Of a DNA stretch of 19,072 bases, positions 5,708 through 12,884 are shown one piece after another. The position numbers and the translations under genes are program-made. The notes beneath the pieces were generated by a model. The model saw only the letters and a program-made list of their open reading frames with translations, made no database searches and was not told where the DNA came from. The number at the start of each line of letters is the position of its first letter. Position 1 is the first letter of the stretch. This DNA comes from Candidatus Parcubacteria bacterium (GTDB lineage Bacteria; Patescibacteriota; Patescibacteriia; CAIXNZ01), in assembly GCA_026395675.1 (NCBI GenBank), contig JAPLYF010000051.1, positions 1 to 19,072 of the forward strand, in the 5' to 3' direction.

Positions 5708-6754
5708 ATGCCAGAAAAAAATATGTCCGCCAAAGGCGGATCCGCCTCTGGCGGAAAATTACTTATCACCGGCGGCGCCGGGTTTATTGGTTCAAATTTT
5801 ATACGTTACTGGTTAAATAAATATCCAGAGGATTTTATAATTAATCTGGATAAATTGACTTATGCTGGCAATTTAGAAAGTTTGAAAGATATTGAAAAAA
5901 ATCCCAATTATGAATTTGTCCAAGGTGATATTTGTGATTTTGAGTTGGTTAATGATTTAGTTGATGGTGTTGATCTTATTGTTAACTTTGCGGCTGAAAC
6001 ACATGTTGACCGGTCAGTTATGTCCAGTAAAGATTTTATTAGGACAAACGTTGAAGGTACTATGGTTTTGTTGGATGTAGCCAAGAATAATGGGGGAATA
6101 AGATTTCACCATGTTTCAACTGATGAAGTTTTTGGTGATTTAAGCCTTGACGGCGCAGCTTTTACTGAAAAATCGTCTTATAACCCACGCAATCCTTACA
6201 GCGCTTCCAAGGCCGCTTCTGATCATTTGGTGCGGGCTTATTATCATACCCATGGTCTGCCAATTTCAATTTCTAATTGTTCCAATAATTACGGTCCATA
6301 CCATTTCCCAGAAAAAATTATTCCGCTTTTTATTACCAACTTACTAGAAAATAAAAAAGTTCCGGTTTATGGCGAAGGAAAAAATATCCGCGACTGGATT
6401 TATGTCATGGATCATGTGCGGGGAATTGATTTTATCATTAAGAAAGGGAAAATTGGTCAGACATATTGTTTGGGCGGGAACAGTGAAATAACTAATATAG
6501 AATTAACTAAAAAAATTTTAAAATTAATGGGTAAAGGCGAGGAAATGATTGAATTTGTCAAAGATAGGCCAGGTCATGATTTGCGTTATGCCATGGATTA
6601 TACCAAAGCAAAAAATGAATTGGACTGGGAGCCGCAAGTTAATTTAGAGCAGGGTTTAAAGCAAACAATTGACTGGTTTAAAAATAATCAGGCCTGGTGG
6701 CAGAGAGTCAAATCCGGTGAATATCGTGAATATTATCCCAAAGGGATGGCTTAG
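5708..6754 (+). CDS. rmlB: dTDP-glucose 4,6-dehydratase RmlB
   Basis: This 348-residue short-chain dehydrogenase/reductase converts dTDP-glucose to dTDP-4-keto-6-deoxyglucose, the second step of dTDP-L-rhamnose synthesis. The NAD+ site TGGAGFIG is at residues 21-28, HVSTDEVFGD has the catalytic Asp-Glu pair at 139-140, and NPYSASKAASDHL has Tyr164 and Lys168. NCSNNYGPYHFPEK and GEGKNIRDWIYV are also diagnostic. The N-terminus is odd: residues 7-16 (SAKGGSASGG) are encoded exactly by a 30-bp GGATCC-type palindrome lying between the start codon and the Rossmann strand. ATG 5708 or ATG 5723 could be the start; both read through the palindrome. The length is otherwise normal. It follows the HD gene by six bases. 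Confidence 0.95.
   Translation: MPEKNMSAKGGSASGGKLLITGGAGFIGSNFIRYWLNKYPEDFIINLDKLTYAGNLESLKDIEKNPNYEFVQGDICDFELVNDLVDGVDLIVNFAAETHVDRSVMSSKDFIRTNVEGTMVLLDVAKNNGGIRFHHVSTDEVFGDLSLDGAAFTEKSSYNPRNPYSASKAASDHLVRAYYHTHGLPISISNCSNNYGPYHFPEKIIPLFITNLLENKKVPVYGEGKNIRDWIYVMDHVRGIDFIIKKGKIGQTYCLGGNSEITNIELTKKILKLMGKGEEMIEFVKDRPGHDLRYAMDYTKAKNELDWEPQVNLEQGLKQTIDWFKNNQAWWQRVKSGEYREYYPKGMA
5726..5755. repeat. 30-bp double-hairpin palindrome in the rmlB coding sequence
   Basis: TCCGCC-AAA-GGCGGA is joined to TCCGCC-TCT-GGCGGA, with the same GGATCC junction as at 2411-2440. It occupies codons 7-16 of rmlB in phase, so it adds SAKGGSASGG without disturbing the frame. It lies 19 bases after ATG 5708, so it can also fold over the start region of the mRNA. 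Confidence 0.88.
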
Positions 6755-6780
6755 CCATAAAAAACAATATAATAAATAAA

Positions 6781-7221
6781 ATGATTTTAAAAAAAATAGG
6801 AGATAAAATTAAAAAAATTATTGCTCACCGCCATTGGCAGAAATATGAAAAATACATCAGCTTAATTTTTTGGCTGGCGGCTATTTTTATTTTGTCAAAT
6901 AATTCGCTTAAAGAATTTGTGATTATTACTGATTGGTGGGAATTTATTTTACGCAAATTAGTTCATTTATTTGAATTTGCGGTTTTAACTTATTTAATTT
7001 TCAGAATTTTAGGTCAAACAGAAAAAAGACATATTTTTTGGAATCTGGGCTGGTCGTTTGTTTTTACGGTTTTGTACGCGATTTCCGATGAATATCATCA
7101 GTCATTTATTGCAGGTCGAACAGGAACATATAGGGATGTGATTATTGATTCTGTCGGCAGTTTAATTGCGCTTTGGCTGATTTATTTAGATTGGCATTAT
7201 CATAAAAATAAAAAGATTTAA
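6781..7221 (+). CDS. VanZ-like membrane protein
   Basis: This 146-residue protein of the VanZ-like family has membrane segments at about residues 26-42, 55-80, 85-102 and 120-138. Family landmarks are RKLVHLFEFAVLTYL (about 59-73), which begins with the conserved His, and AISDEYHQSFIAGRTGTYRD (about 100-119), with the DE..Q.F..GR...D pattern. The biochemical role of VanZ proteins is not settled; VanZ itself confers low-level teicoplanin resistance in enterococci, and membrane or envelope functions are assumed. The N-terminus is basic (IGDKIKKIIAHRHWQKYEK) and probably cytoplasmic. It follows rmlB by 26 bases and is ended by the repeat-derived terminator at 7234-7340, so it is likely the last gene of the rmlB transcript. 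Confidence 0.85.
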   Translation: MILKKIGDKIKKIIAHRHWQKYEKYISLIFWLAAIFILSNNSLKEFVIITDWWEFILRKLVHLFEFAVLTYLIFRILGQTEKRHIFWNLGWSFVFTVLYAISDEYHQSFIAGRTGTYRDVIIDSVGSLIALWLIYLDWHYHKNKKI

Positions 7222-7233
7222 AATTTGTTTGCA

Positions 7234-7340
7234 AATAAAAAACGCCTCCATTGTCATTCAGAACGAAATGAGGAATCTATTAAACCAGAGTAATAGATCC
7301 TTCGTTTTACTCAGGATGACAATGGAGGCGTTTTTTATTT
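7234..7340. terminator. Bidirectional terminator made from the TTGTCATTC hairpin element (copy 1)
   Basis: The left arm AAATAAAAAACGCCTCCATT and the right arm AATGGAGGCGTTTTTTATTT are exact inverses and enclose TGTCATTC...GGATGAC, so the stem is at least 25 bp. An internal stem GGAATCTATTA / TAATAGATCC follows. Each strand has a GC stem followed by six T, so it can stop transcription both from the VanZ-like gene (plus) and from the unknown gene at 7347 (minus). The core belongs to the repeat family also found at 10106-10230, 16795-16884 and 18743-18832. Confidence 0.85.
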
Positions 7341-7346
7341 ATATTA

Positions 7347-7922
7347 TTAAGTTCTTATTACCTTTTCTATATTATCAGCATTTTCAATTAAATCTGTAAA
7401 TTTTTTGATTTCGGCTTGCTTCCTTTGTGTTTCTAGACTGTTGCCTTCTTCTTCAAATTCATCCCTTTCTGCTTTTAATTCATCCAACCTTGCTCCAAAA
7501 AGATTCCTTAATGTTTCAATATCAATTAATCCTTGTTTAAGATTTAAATCATGAGATTCTTTGGCTATTTTTAATTTGGCGAGCATTAATTCGCCTGCTT
7601 CTCTTTGCAAGTCTCGGTACTCGTCTTTATAAGCTTTGTCTTCTTCCATGCCTTGCTCGCAAAAGCTCATGAAACTTTTTAATTTCTCAGGCGAAGAATC
7701 TTTCATTTTATCCCGATACTCTTGAAATTTCATTTTTTTGGCAACATCTTTAGTTGTTTCTTTTTCGCCCATAAATCCCTTTGGCCTTTTGCCAGTATAG
7801 GTTACTTTTTCTGGCTTTGGCTCTTTGCCCTCCATTTCAAAAATAGCCCTGCGGCCTTCCTCTTCAGTTATTAAGCCAGGCACTTTTTCATATTCATTTT
7901 GAGGCATTTCTGGAGAATTCAT
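7347..7922 (-). CDS. Charged, coiled-coil-like protein of unknown function
   Basis: A 191-residue protein whose family I do not recognise. It is highly charged (Lys and Glu-rich). The N-terminal part (residues 1-60) is Pro/Gly-containing and probably disordered, with an LITEEEGRRAIFEMEGK segment. Residues about 95-190 are strongly helical with heptad-like spacing (REAGELMLAKLKIAKE, ARLDELKAERDEFEEEGN), suggesting a coiled coil. There is no signal peptide or membrane span. One Cys is present at about residue 88. The start is supported by a near-consensus promoter on the minus strand 30 bases upstream (7952-7980); translation starts in an A/T tract (ttttATG). It is a single-gene transcript ending at the shared terminator 7234-7340. 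Confidence 0.7.
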   Translation of the reverse strand: MNSPEMPQNEYEKVPGLITEEEGRRAIFEMEGKEPKPEKVTYTGKRPKGFMGEKETTKDVAKKMKFQEYRDKMKDSSPEKLKSFMSFCEQGMEEDKAYKDEYRDLQREAGELMLAKLKIAKESHDLNLKQGLIDIETLRNLFGARLDELKAERDEFEEEGNSLETQRKQAEIKKFTDLIENADNIEKVIRT

Positions 7923-7951
7923 AAAATTTGAATTTTAAGTATTATATTGAA

Positions 7952-7980
7952 ATTATAGCATATTTAATTAATTAAGTCAA
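7952..7980 (-). promoter_or_regulatory. Sigma70-type promoter for the 7347-7922 gene
   Basis: Read on the minus strand: TTGACT (7980-7975), a 17-bp spacer and TATAAT (7957-7952). The hexamers match consensus at 5/6 and 6/6. The predicted start is near 7945, giving a leader of about 23 bases. Its -35 box is only three bases from the -35 box of the oppositely directed promoter at 7984-8012. Confidence 0.8.
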
Positions 7981-7983
7981 CTC

Positions 7984-8012
7984 TTGACATTTTTTCTTTT
8001 TACTGCTATGAT
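7984..8012 (+). promoter_or_regulatory. Sigma70-type promoter for the 8043-8393 gene
   Basis: TTGACA (7984-7989), a 17-bp spacer and TATGAT (8007-8012), matching consensus at 6/6 and 5/6. The predicted start is near 8019, leaving a 24-base leader with the full Shine-Dalgarno. The promoter is back-to-back with the minus-strand promoter at 7952-7980. Confidence 0.82.
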
Positions 8013-8042
8013 TTAGTATAAATTCAAAAAGGAGGTGGAAAA

Positions 8043-8393
8043 ATGCTAAAGTTAACAGCTGGGATTAAGGAAAATTTAGAATTTGATCTTTTAGAACTAA
8101 ATGCCAATTTTGATACGCAAAAATTTCTCGATCTATATTCGGAGATTAGGGGACATATTGAAAGAGGATGCCTTGATGATATGGAATGCTTTTTATTAGA
8201 ATGTTTAGCAAGCAAAAAAATAAGCATTTCAAGCGGCTTTCTATATTTGTTATATTTTAACTTTGGGCCGCGTGAAAAATCAAGGCAATATTTTGATCAG
8301 GCAAAGAAAATATTTCCAGATGAGGACTTTTGGTCAGATTTGGCCAAAGCAGTTATCTGGGATGAATTTTCTCAAGCAGAGAAATGTAATTAG
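8043..8393 (+). CDS. Small protein of unknown function with strong expression signals
   Basis: A 116-residue protein that I do not recognise. It is acidic and mostly helical: residues 24-55 and 85-112 look like amphipathic helices (FDTQKFLDLYSEIRGHI; SRQYFDQAKKIFPDEDFWSD), reminiscent of a TPR-like helical pair, but no firm match can be claimed. Four Cys are present (C43, C49, C54, C115). The start ATG 8043 is decided by AAAGGAGGTG at 8028-8037, close to a perfect anti-SD match and the strongest ribosome site in the window. With the consensus promoter upstream and the terminator at 8396-8428 it forms a compact single-gene unit, which suggests high or regulated expression. It is divergent to the coiled-coil gene. 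Confidence 0.75.
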   Translation: MLKLTAGIKENLEFDLLELNANFDTQKFLDLYSEIRGHIERGCLDDMECFLLECLASKKISISSGFLYLLYFNFGPREKSRQYFDQAKKIFPDEDFWSDLAKAVIWDEFSQAEKCN

Positions 8394-8395
8394 TC

Positions 8396-8428
8396 AGCCC
8401 TTTGTTCGTAAAAAACAAGGGGCTTTTT
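8396..8428 (+). terminator. Intrinsic terminator after the 8043-8393 gene
   Basis: Stem AGCCCTTTGTT (8396-8406) with AACAAGGGGCT (8414-8424): 11 pairs with one G-U, a 7-base loop and a run of five T (8424-8428). It begins two bases after the stop codon and isolates this gene from rmlD. Confidence 0.85.
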
Positions 8429-8441
8429 AGTTGATTAAAAT

Positions 8442-8447
8442 TATAAT
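8442..8447 (+). promoter_or_regulatory. Possible -10 element for rmlD-rmlA
   Basis: TATAAT at 8442-8447 lies between the terminator at 8396-8428 and the rmlD start at 8466, where a promoter is expected. No good -35 box is seen at the right distance (the terminator's right arm occupies it), so the call rests on the consensus -10 and context. Confidence 0.35.
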
Positions 8448-8465
8448 TTAGGTTAAATTAAGGTT

Positions 8466-9320
8466 ATGGATAAAAAAAGTAAAATCTTAATTTTAGGCGC
8501 CAAAGGCATGCTAGGGCAGGATCTGGTCAAGGTTTTAGCTGATTTTGATTTAACATCGTGGGATAGGCCGGAAATTGATATTGCTGATGAATATCAGGTC
8601 AATAAAAAGATTATAGATTTAATGCCTCAAATAATAATGAACTGCGCTGCTTATACGGCAGTGGATGATTGTGAGACGCATAAGGATTTGGCTTTGCGCA
8701 TTAATAACCAGGCAGTGGGTTATTTGGCTTTAGCAGCAAAAAAAATTGGGGCAATAATCGTCCATATTTCTACTGATTATGTTTTTAATGGTAAAAATGA
8801 AAATGGCTATGTTGAAGATTCACAGGAATTTGGGCCGGTAAATTTTTATGGCGAATCAAAATTATTAGGGGAAAAATCTTTGCAAAATATTTATGATAAA
8901 TATTATTTAGTCAGAACTTCCTGGCTTTACGGCCAAAACAACAAAAATTTTGTTGAGACAATGCTAAGCTTAGGTAAAGAAAAAAAAGAATTAAGTGTTG
9001 TTAATGATCAGTTTGGCAAGCCGACTTATACTGTTGACTTGGCCAAACAAATTTTATATATTTTAAACAGCAATTTGCCGTTTGGCATTTATCATGCGAC
9101 CAATGAGACAAAAGAAGGGGGCATCAGTTGGTTTGAATTTGCCCAGAAGATTTTTGAACTGGCGAAATTGGATACTAAAGTTATTCCTTGTACTGGTCAG
9201 GAATTTTTACGGCCTGCAGAGCGTCCAGCTTATTCGGCCTTGATTAATACAAAATTGCCTAAAACAAGAGATTGGCAGGAGGCGCTTAAGGAATACTTAG
9301 ATTTAAGAATTAAGATATAA
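8466..9320 (+). CDS. rmlD: dTDP-4-dehydrorhamnose reductase RmlD
   Basis: This 284-residue short-chain dehydrogenase/reductase performs the last step of dTDP-L-rhamnose synthesis, NAD(P)H reduction of dTDP-4-keto-rhamnose. GAKGMLGQDL (residues 11-20) is the RmlD form of the cofactor loop. NCAAYTAVDDCE (59-70), HISTDYVFNGK (100-110) and NFYGESKLLGE with Tyr128 and Lys132 complete the family pattern. RTSWLYG and GIYHATNE are also typical. The length is normal. ATG 8466 follows taaggtt, at most a weak ribosome site set close to the start. It is preceded by a terminator and followed 17 bases later by rmlA, so the two are probably a short operon that ends at the repeat-derived terminator 10106-10230. 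Confidence 0.94.
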   Translation: MDKKSKILILGAKGMLGQDLVKVLADFDLTSWDRPEIDIADEYQVNKKIIDLMPQIIMNCAAYTAVDDCETHKDLALRINNQAVGYLALAAKKIGAIIVHISTDYVFNGKNENGYVEDSQEFGPVNFYGESKLLGEKSLQNIYDKYYLVRTSWLYGQNNKNFVETMLSLGKEKKELSVVNDQFGKPTYTVDLAKQILYILNSNLPFGIYHATNETKEGGISWFEFAQKIFELAKLDTKVIPCTGQEFLRPAERPAYSALINTKLPKTRDWQEALKEYLDLRIKI

Positions 9321-9337
9321 GATTTAAGTAAATTTTT

Positions 9338-10111
9338 ATGAAGGGAATTATTTTAGCAGGCGGGACAGGTTCACGTCTTTATCCTTGCACTGCGGTGACA
9401 AATAAACACTTACTGCCGGTTTATAATAAACCCATGATTTATTATCCTTTGCAAACATTGATTAAGGCAAATTTACAAGATATTATGATAGTTTCTGGGA
9501 TTGAGCATGCTGATCATTTTAAAAAACTATTTGATAATAATGAGCATTTCCCTGGGATTAATTTTAATTTTGCAGTGCAGAAAGAGTCTGGCGGAATTGC
9601 TCAGGCCTTGGCTTTGTCCAGGGATTTTATTGGCAATGACAAAATGGTGGTTATTTTGGGCGATAATATATTTGAGGATGATATTTCAGGCGCAGTGATT
9701 GATTATCAGAAGCAAGAAAAAGGCGCCAAAATTTTTCTAAAAAAAGTTAAGGATCCGGAAAGATTTGGCGTGGCTACCATCGAAGGAGAGCGCATTGCCG
9801 AGATTGATGAAAAACCAGTTTCTCCCAAATCGGATTTGGCAGTGACCGGGCTTTATATGTATGATAATCAGGTTTGGGATATAATTTCTGATCTGCAGCC
9901 CTCTGGGCGCGGTGAATTAGAAATAACTGATGTCAATAATTTTTATATCAGGCAAGGAATAATGACTTATGAAATTTTAAAACACGCTTGGACAGATGCT
10001 GGCACGGTTCATTCGCTTTTAAGAGCAAATCTGAGAGCGGCTATGATTGAAAATTTTGATTTGAAAAGTTTAATAAAGGAAATATTTGGCGATGAAATAG
10101 ATTTCAAATAA
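9338..10111 (+). CDS. rmlA: Glucose-1-phosphate thymidylyltransferase (RmlA)
   Basis: This 257-residue sugar nucleotidyltransferase makes dTDP-glucose from dTTP and glucose-1-phosphate, the first step of the rhamnose pathway. The N-terminal GGTGSRLYPCTAVTNKHLLP (residues 8-27) is the nucleotide-binding signature with catalytic Arg and Lys, followed by VYNKPMIYYPL. LGDNIFEDD has the metal-binding Asp, and VTGLYMYDNQVWD and DAGTVHSLL line the sugar site. It is shorter than classical RmlA (about 290), lacking most of the C-terminal helical extension, as in the short bacterial and archaeal form. The start ATG 9338 follows taaattttt with no Shine-Dalgarno. Its stop codon overlaps the first bases of the terminator repeat. 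Confidence 0.92.
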   Translation: MKGIILAGGTGSRLYPCTAVTNKHLLPVYNKPMIYYPLQTLIKANLQDIMIVSGIEHADHFKKLFDNNEHFPGINFNFAVQKESGGIAQALALSRDFIGNDKMVVILGDNIFEDDISGAVIDYQKQEKGAKIFLKKVKDPERFGVATIEGERIAEIDEKPVSPKSDLAVTGLYMYDNQVWDIISDLQPSGRGELEITDVNNFYIRQGIMTYEILKHAWTDAGTVHSLLRANLRAAMIENFDLKSLIKEIFGDEIDFK

Positions 10112-10230
10112 AAAACGCCCCCTTTGTCATTCCGAATGTAATGAGGAATCTATTACATCGATGTAATAGATCCTTCACTTCCTGCCTGCCGGCAGGCAGG
10201 CGTTCAGGATGACAAAGGGGGTATTTTTTA
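10106..10230. terminator. Bidirectional terminator made from the TTGTCATTC hairpin element (copy 2)
   Basis: AAATAAAAAACGCCCCCTTT at the left pairs with AAAGGGGGTATTTTTTATT at the right and encloses TGTCATTC...GGATGAC. An inner stem GGAATCTATTACATC / GATGTAATAGATCC is almost perfect. T-runs lie on both strands. It serves rmlA (plus) and the PEGA-domain gene (minus), overlapping the rmlA stop and abutting the other stop. The right arm carries an inserted 20-bp palindrome (10181-10200) that copies 1, 3 and 4 lack. Confidence 0.85.
10181..10200. repeat. 20-bp perfect palindrome nested in copy 2 of the hairpin element
   Basis: CCTGCCTGCCGGCAGGCAGG is perfectly self-complementary. It lies between CCTTCACTT and CGTTCAGGATGAC, where the other copies read straight through (for example CCTTCGTTTTACTCAGGATGAC). 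Its GC content and sharp borders suggest insertion into a pre-existing element. Confidence 0.8.
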
Positions 10231-11622
10231 TTAGTGCAATTTCAATTGGTAGAGTCCTTGCTGCTTGCCGATTTGGCCATTAAAGTAAATATTTTCACCC
10301 CTGGCATCTAAATAAAAATTGTCCAAATGATCAAATTTTATAACTTCCGTAATCTGGCGCAGGCCATTAGTCGCATCAAGATCAATGATTTGGAGGCTAT
10401 TGCCAAGTAAGATAATTAGATGAGATAAGTCTGGATACCATTCAGCTTTTTTTATTACCTGGCCATAACGATTAATAAAATTTTTCTCAGTCGTTTCCGG
10501 ATTATATGTTGAAATTTCAAAATCATTATAAAGAAGAAGCTGTTTTTGCTTAGCATCCCAGACCGCAGATCGAGCATCGAAATCTTTAATTGATTCGCTG
10601 GCATTAATATCAATTTCCAGATCAGTGTTGGTTTTTTTTATCAAAAATAATTTTTGTTTATCCAGGTCAATTAAGCCGATAAAATTATTGGTGCTTCTTA
10701 TAAAGCTATAATTTTCTGTTTGGCTCAAATCCAGTATTTTCTTAGTGGTCTTAAAATTAAAATTGTATTTAAAAAGAGTATTTTGAGTATCTGCTTCTTG
10801 GATATAAAATAAATCATTGGCTTCCAGAAAAAATTCTTTATTAATTTTTAAATCAAGATTGCCAAAAATTTTCTGGCTGCTTTTTTGCAGCAAGTCAATT
10901 TTATAGATAGCATTTTGAGACAGGGCGTAAACCTGATTGTCACTTTGGGTATCCCAGATGACATTAAGAGGTGAAAATTTCGTAATATCTTTTATGGCTT
11001 GTATAATTTGGTGGTTTTGGACATCGATCACTAAATAATCCGAGCCAAGATTAATAAGGATTTTTTTACTGCTCGGCGCCCAATGGAAGTCAATTTCTTT
11101 TGGGCTGGAAAATTTGTAGACAAGCTCCTTGTCTTGGCTGACTAAATCATAGAGAAATAATTCTGATAAACCATCATTAATATTAAGATAAATTATCTTT
11201 TGCTCATCAGGCGAGAAAGTGAATTTCTTTATTTGGCCATCAATAATTTGCAGCGGAATATTATTTTCAAATAAGACAATATCATTTATAAATGTGGTTA
11301 AGCCACTTTGGATAATTTTCTTTTTTTGCCAGGGAAAATAACCATCCTTGGCCAGGCGGATTTGATATTCCCCAGGCATAAGATTGTAAATAAATTTTTT
11401 TTCAGAAAATAAGTTGTCGGAAAGCTTGTCATTAAGATAAAGTTTTGCGTTTTTTAAGCCCTTTGACTCGATATAAATACTGCCGGTTTTTAAAATAATA
11501 TTGCGTTTAAAGTCATAACGATAACCAGAAGCATAGAAAATTATAACAGGTGCCAAAATAAAAAAGGCCAAAATAAAACCAAACATGATTATTCTTCTGG
11601 TCCTTAATTTCATATCATTCAT
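10231..11622 (-). CDS. Membrane-anchored PEGA-domain protein with a predicted beta-propeller
   Basis: This 463-residue protein has a basic start (MNDMKLRTRR) and one membrane helix at residues about 11-30 (IIMFGFILAFFILAPVIIFY), so the rest is probably extracytoplasmic. Residues about 45-105 form a PEGA domain (GSIYIESKGLKNAKLYLND ... LMPGEYQIRLAKDGYFPW), a surface beta-domain found in envelope proteins. The remaining ~350 residues hold TolB/WD40-like blades such as KKFTFSPDEQKIIYLN, FHWAPSSKKILINLG and KAEWYPDLSHLIILLG, suggesting a propeller. The function is unknown; a cell-surface binding or envelope role is inferred. Its ATG overlaps the end of murA by 8 bases, so it is translationally coupled to murA and shares its promoter. 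It ends at the shared terminator. Confidence 0.8.
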   Translation of the reverse strand: MNDMKLRTRRIIMFGFILAFFILAPVIIFYASGYRYDFKRNIILKTGSIYIESKGLKNAKLYLNDKLSDNLFSEKKFIYNLMPGEYQIRLAKDGYFPWQKKKIIQSGLTTFINDIVLFENNIPLQIIDGQIKKFTFSPDEQKIIYLNINDGLSELFLYDLVSQDKELVYKFSSPKEIDFHWAPSSKKILINLGSDYLVIDVQNHQIIQAIKDITKFSPLNVIWDTQSDNQVYALSQNAIYKIDLLQKSSQKIFGNLDLKINKEFFLEANDLFYIQEADTQNTLFKYNFNFKTTKKILDLSQTENYSFIRSTNNFIGLIDLDKQKLFLIKKTNTDLEIDINASESIKDFDARSAVWDAKQKQLLLYNDFEISTYNPETTEKNFINRYGQVIKKAEWYPDLSHLIILLGNSLQIIDLDATNGLRQITEVIKFDHLDNFYLDARGENIYFNGQIGKQQGLYQLKLH

Positions 11623-12871
11623 TTATTTGTTTAATATCTGCTCCGAGATTTTGCAATCTTGAAACGATATTTTCATAGCCGCGGTTGATCTGATAGATGT
11701 TTTCCAGGATGGTTGTACCTTGGGCAACGAGTGCTGCCAAAACCAAAGTTATGCCAGCGCGCAAATCAGGGCTGACCAATCTCCTAGCCTGCAGCGTCGT
11801 CGGGCCCATGACCACAACGCGATGAGGATCACACATAATTATATTGGCTCCCATTTGATTTAAAATATCAGTGTAAAAAAGCCGGCCTTCAAAAATCGTT
11901 TCATGGATCAAGCTTAAGCCATTGGCTTGAGTCATTAAAACAGTAAAAGGCGGTTGCAGATCAGTAGGGAAGCCAGGATATTCATGAGTTACAATATTTG
12001 TTCCCTTGAGTTTTGAAAGATAGGTTGTAATATAATCATTACCGATTTCTAAATTGGCGCCAGCTTTATTTAGAGAATAAAGCAAGTTCTCTATGTGTTC
12101 TGGGTTGCAATTTTTGATAGTTATTTGGCTATTGGTGATTAAGCCCAAAATAGTAAGGGTGCCGGTCTCAATTCTGTCAGGGATAAGAGTAAATTCGCCT
12201 GCTGACAAACTTTTAACGCCTTCTATGGTAATGACTGGCGTGCCAGCACCTTTGATTTTAGCGCCATTTTTATTTAAATAATCTGCCAGGGCAGTAATTT
12301 CTGGTTCCATGGCTGCGTTTTTAATCTGGGTAACGCCTTCGGCCAGTGTGGCAGCCAACATTAAATTTTCAGTTACGGTAACGCTGACTTTGGGTAAAAT
12401 AATTTTAGCACCTTTGAGCTTTTTGGCTTTAAGAGTGTATTGCTCGCCATTTTCAGTCATCTTTGCCCCTAACTTTTGGAAACCTTCCAAAAAAAGATCA
12501 ATAGGCCGCTGGCCAATTATACAGCCGCCAGGGTGAACCAAGGAAACCTCGCCAAAGCGCGCCAGCATTGGACCAGCCAGCATGATCGAAGAGCGCAAAT
12601 GTTTGGCTAAGTCCGGCTTGATTTCGGTTTTCTTAATGTTTTTGGTGGAAACCAAATATTCGCCCTTTTTCTGCTGAGTAATTTCAGCTCCCAAATCTTT
12701 CATAGCTTCAATTAAGCGGGCTAAATCTTCTATTTCTGGGACGTTTTTTATTAAACAAGGCTGATCAGATAAAATAGCAGCAGGAAAAATTTTCAGGGCA
12801 GCATTTTTAGCTCCGCTAACAATAATCTCACCGCTTAACCTTTTTTGGCCATTAATAATGTATTTTTCCAT
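11615..12871 (-). CDS. murA: UDP-N-acetylglucosamine 1-carboxyvinyltransferase MurA
   Basis: This 418-residue EPSP-synthase-fold enzyme transfers enolpyruvate from PEP to UDP-GlcNAc, the first committed step of peptidoglycan synthesis in the cytosol. SGAKNAALKIFPA (residues 19-31) holds the conserved Lys/Asn site, LRSSIMLAGPMLARFG (92-107) binds substrate, and VHPGGCIIGQRPIDL (112-126) carries the catalytic Cys117, the fosfomycin target. GTLTILG, YPGFPTDLQP and DLRAGITLV complete the family pattern. Length is normal. The start follows gaaaaaatATG without a Shine-Dalgarno. A consensus promoter lies at 12937-12965, and a palindromic element (12885-12930) fills most of the leader. It is followed, with an 8-base overlap, by the PEGA-domain gene. 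Confidence 0.96.
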   Translation of the reverse strand: MEKYIINGQKRLSGEIIVSGAKNAALKIFPAAILSDQPCLIKNVPEIEDLARLIEAMKDLGAEITQQKKGEYLVSTKNIKKTEIKPDLAKHLRSSIMLAGPMLARFGEVSLVHPGGCIIGQRPIDLFLEGFQKLGAKMTENGEQYTLKAKKLKGAKIILPKVSVTVTENLMLAATLAEGVTQIKNAAMEPEITALADYLNKNGAKIKGAGTPVITIEGVKSLSAGEFTLIPDRIETGTLTILGLITNSQITIKNCNPEHIENLLYSLNKAGANLEIGNDYITTYLSKLKGTNIVTHEYPGFPTDLQPPFTVLMTQANGLSLIHETIFEGRLFYTDILNQMGANIIMCDPHRVVVMGPTTLQARRLVSPDLRAGITLVLAALVAQGTTILENIYQINRGYENIVSRLQNLGADIKQINE

Positions 12872-12884
12872 ATTTTTTCAAATT

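Noticed and set aside
6746..6758. ATGGCT-T-AGCCAT hairpin over the rmlB stop, followed by A-run
   Set aside because: A 6-bp stem followed by A rather than T on the coding strand is a weak terminator, and the VanZ-like gene appears to be read through.
12093..12536. Plus-strand frames inside murA
   Set aside because: Antisense shadows of a clear, full-length MurA with its active-site Cys.
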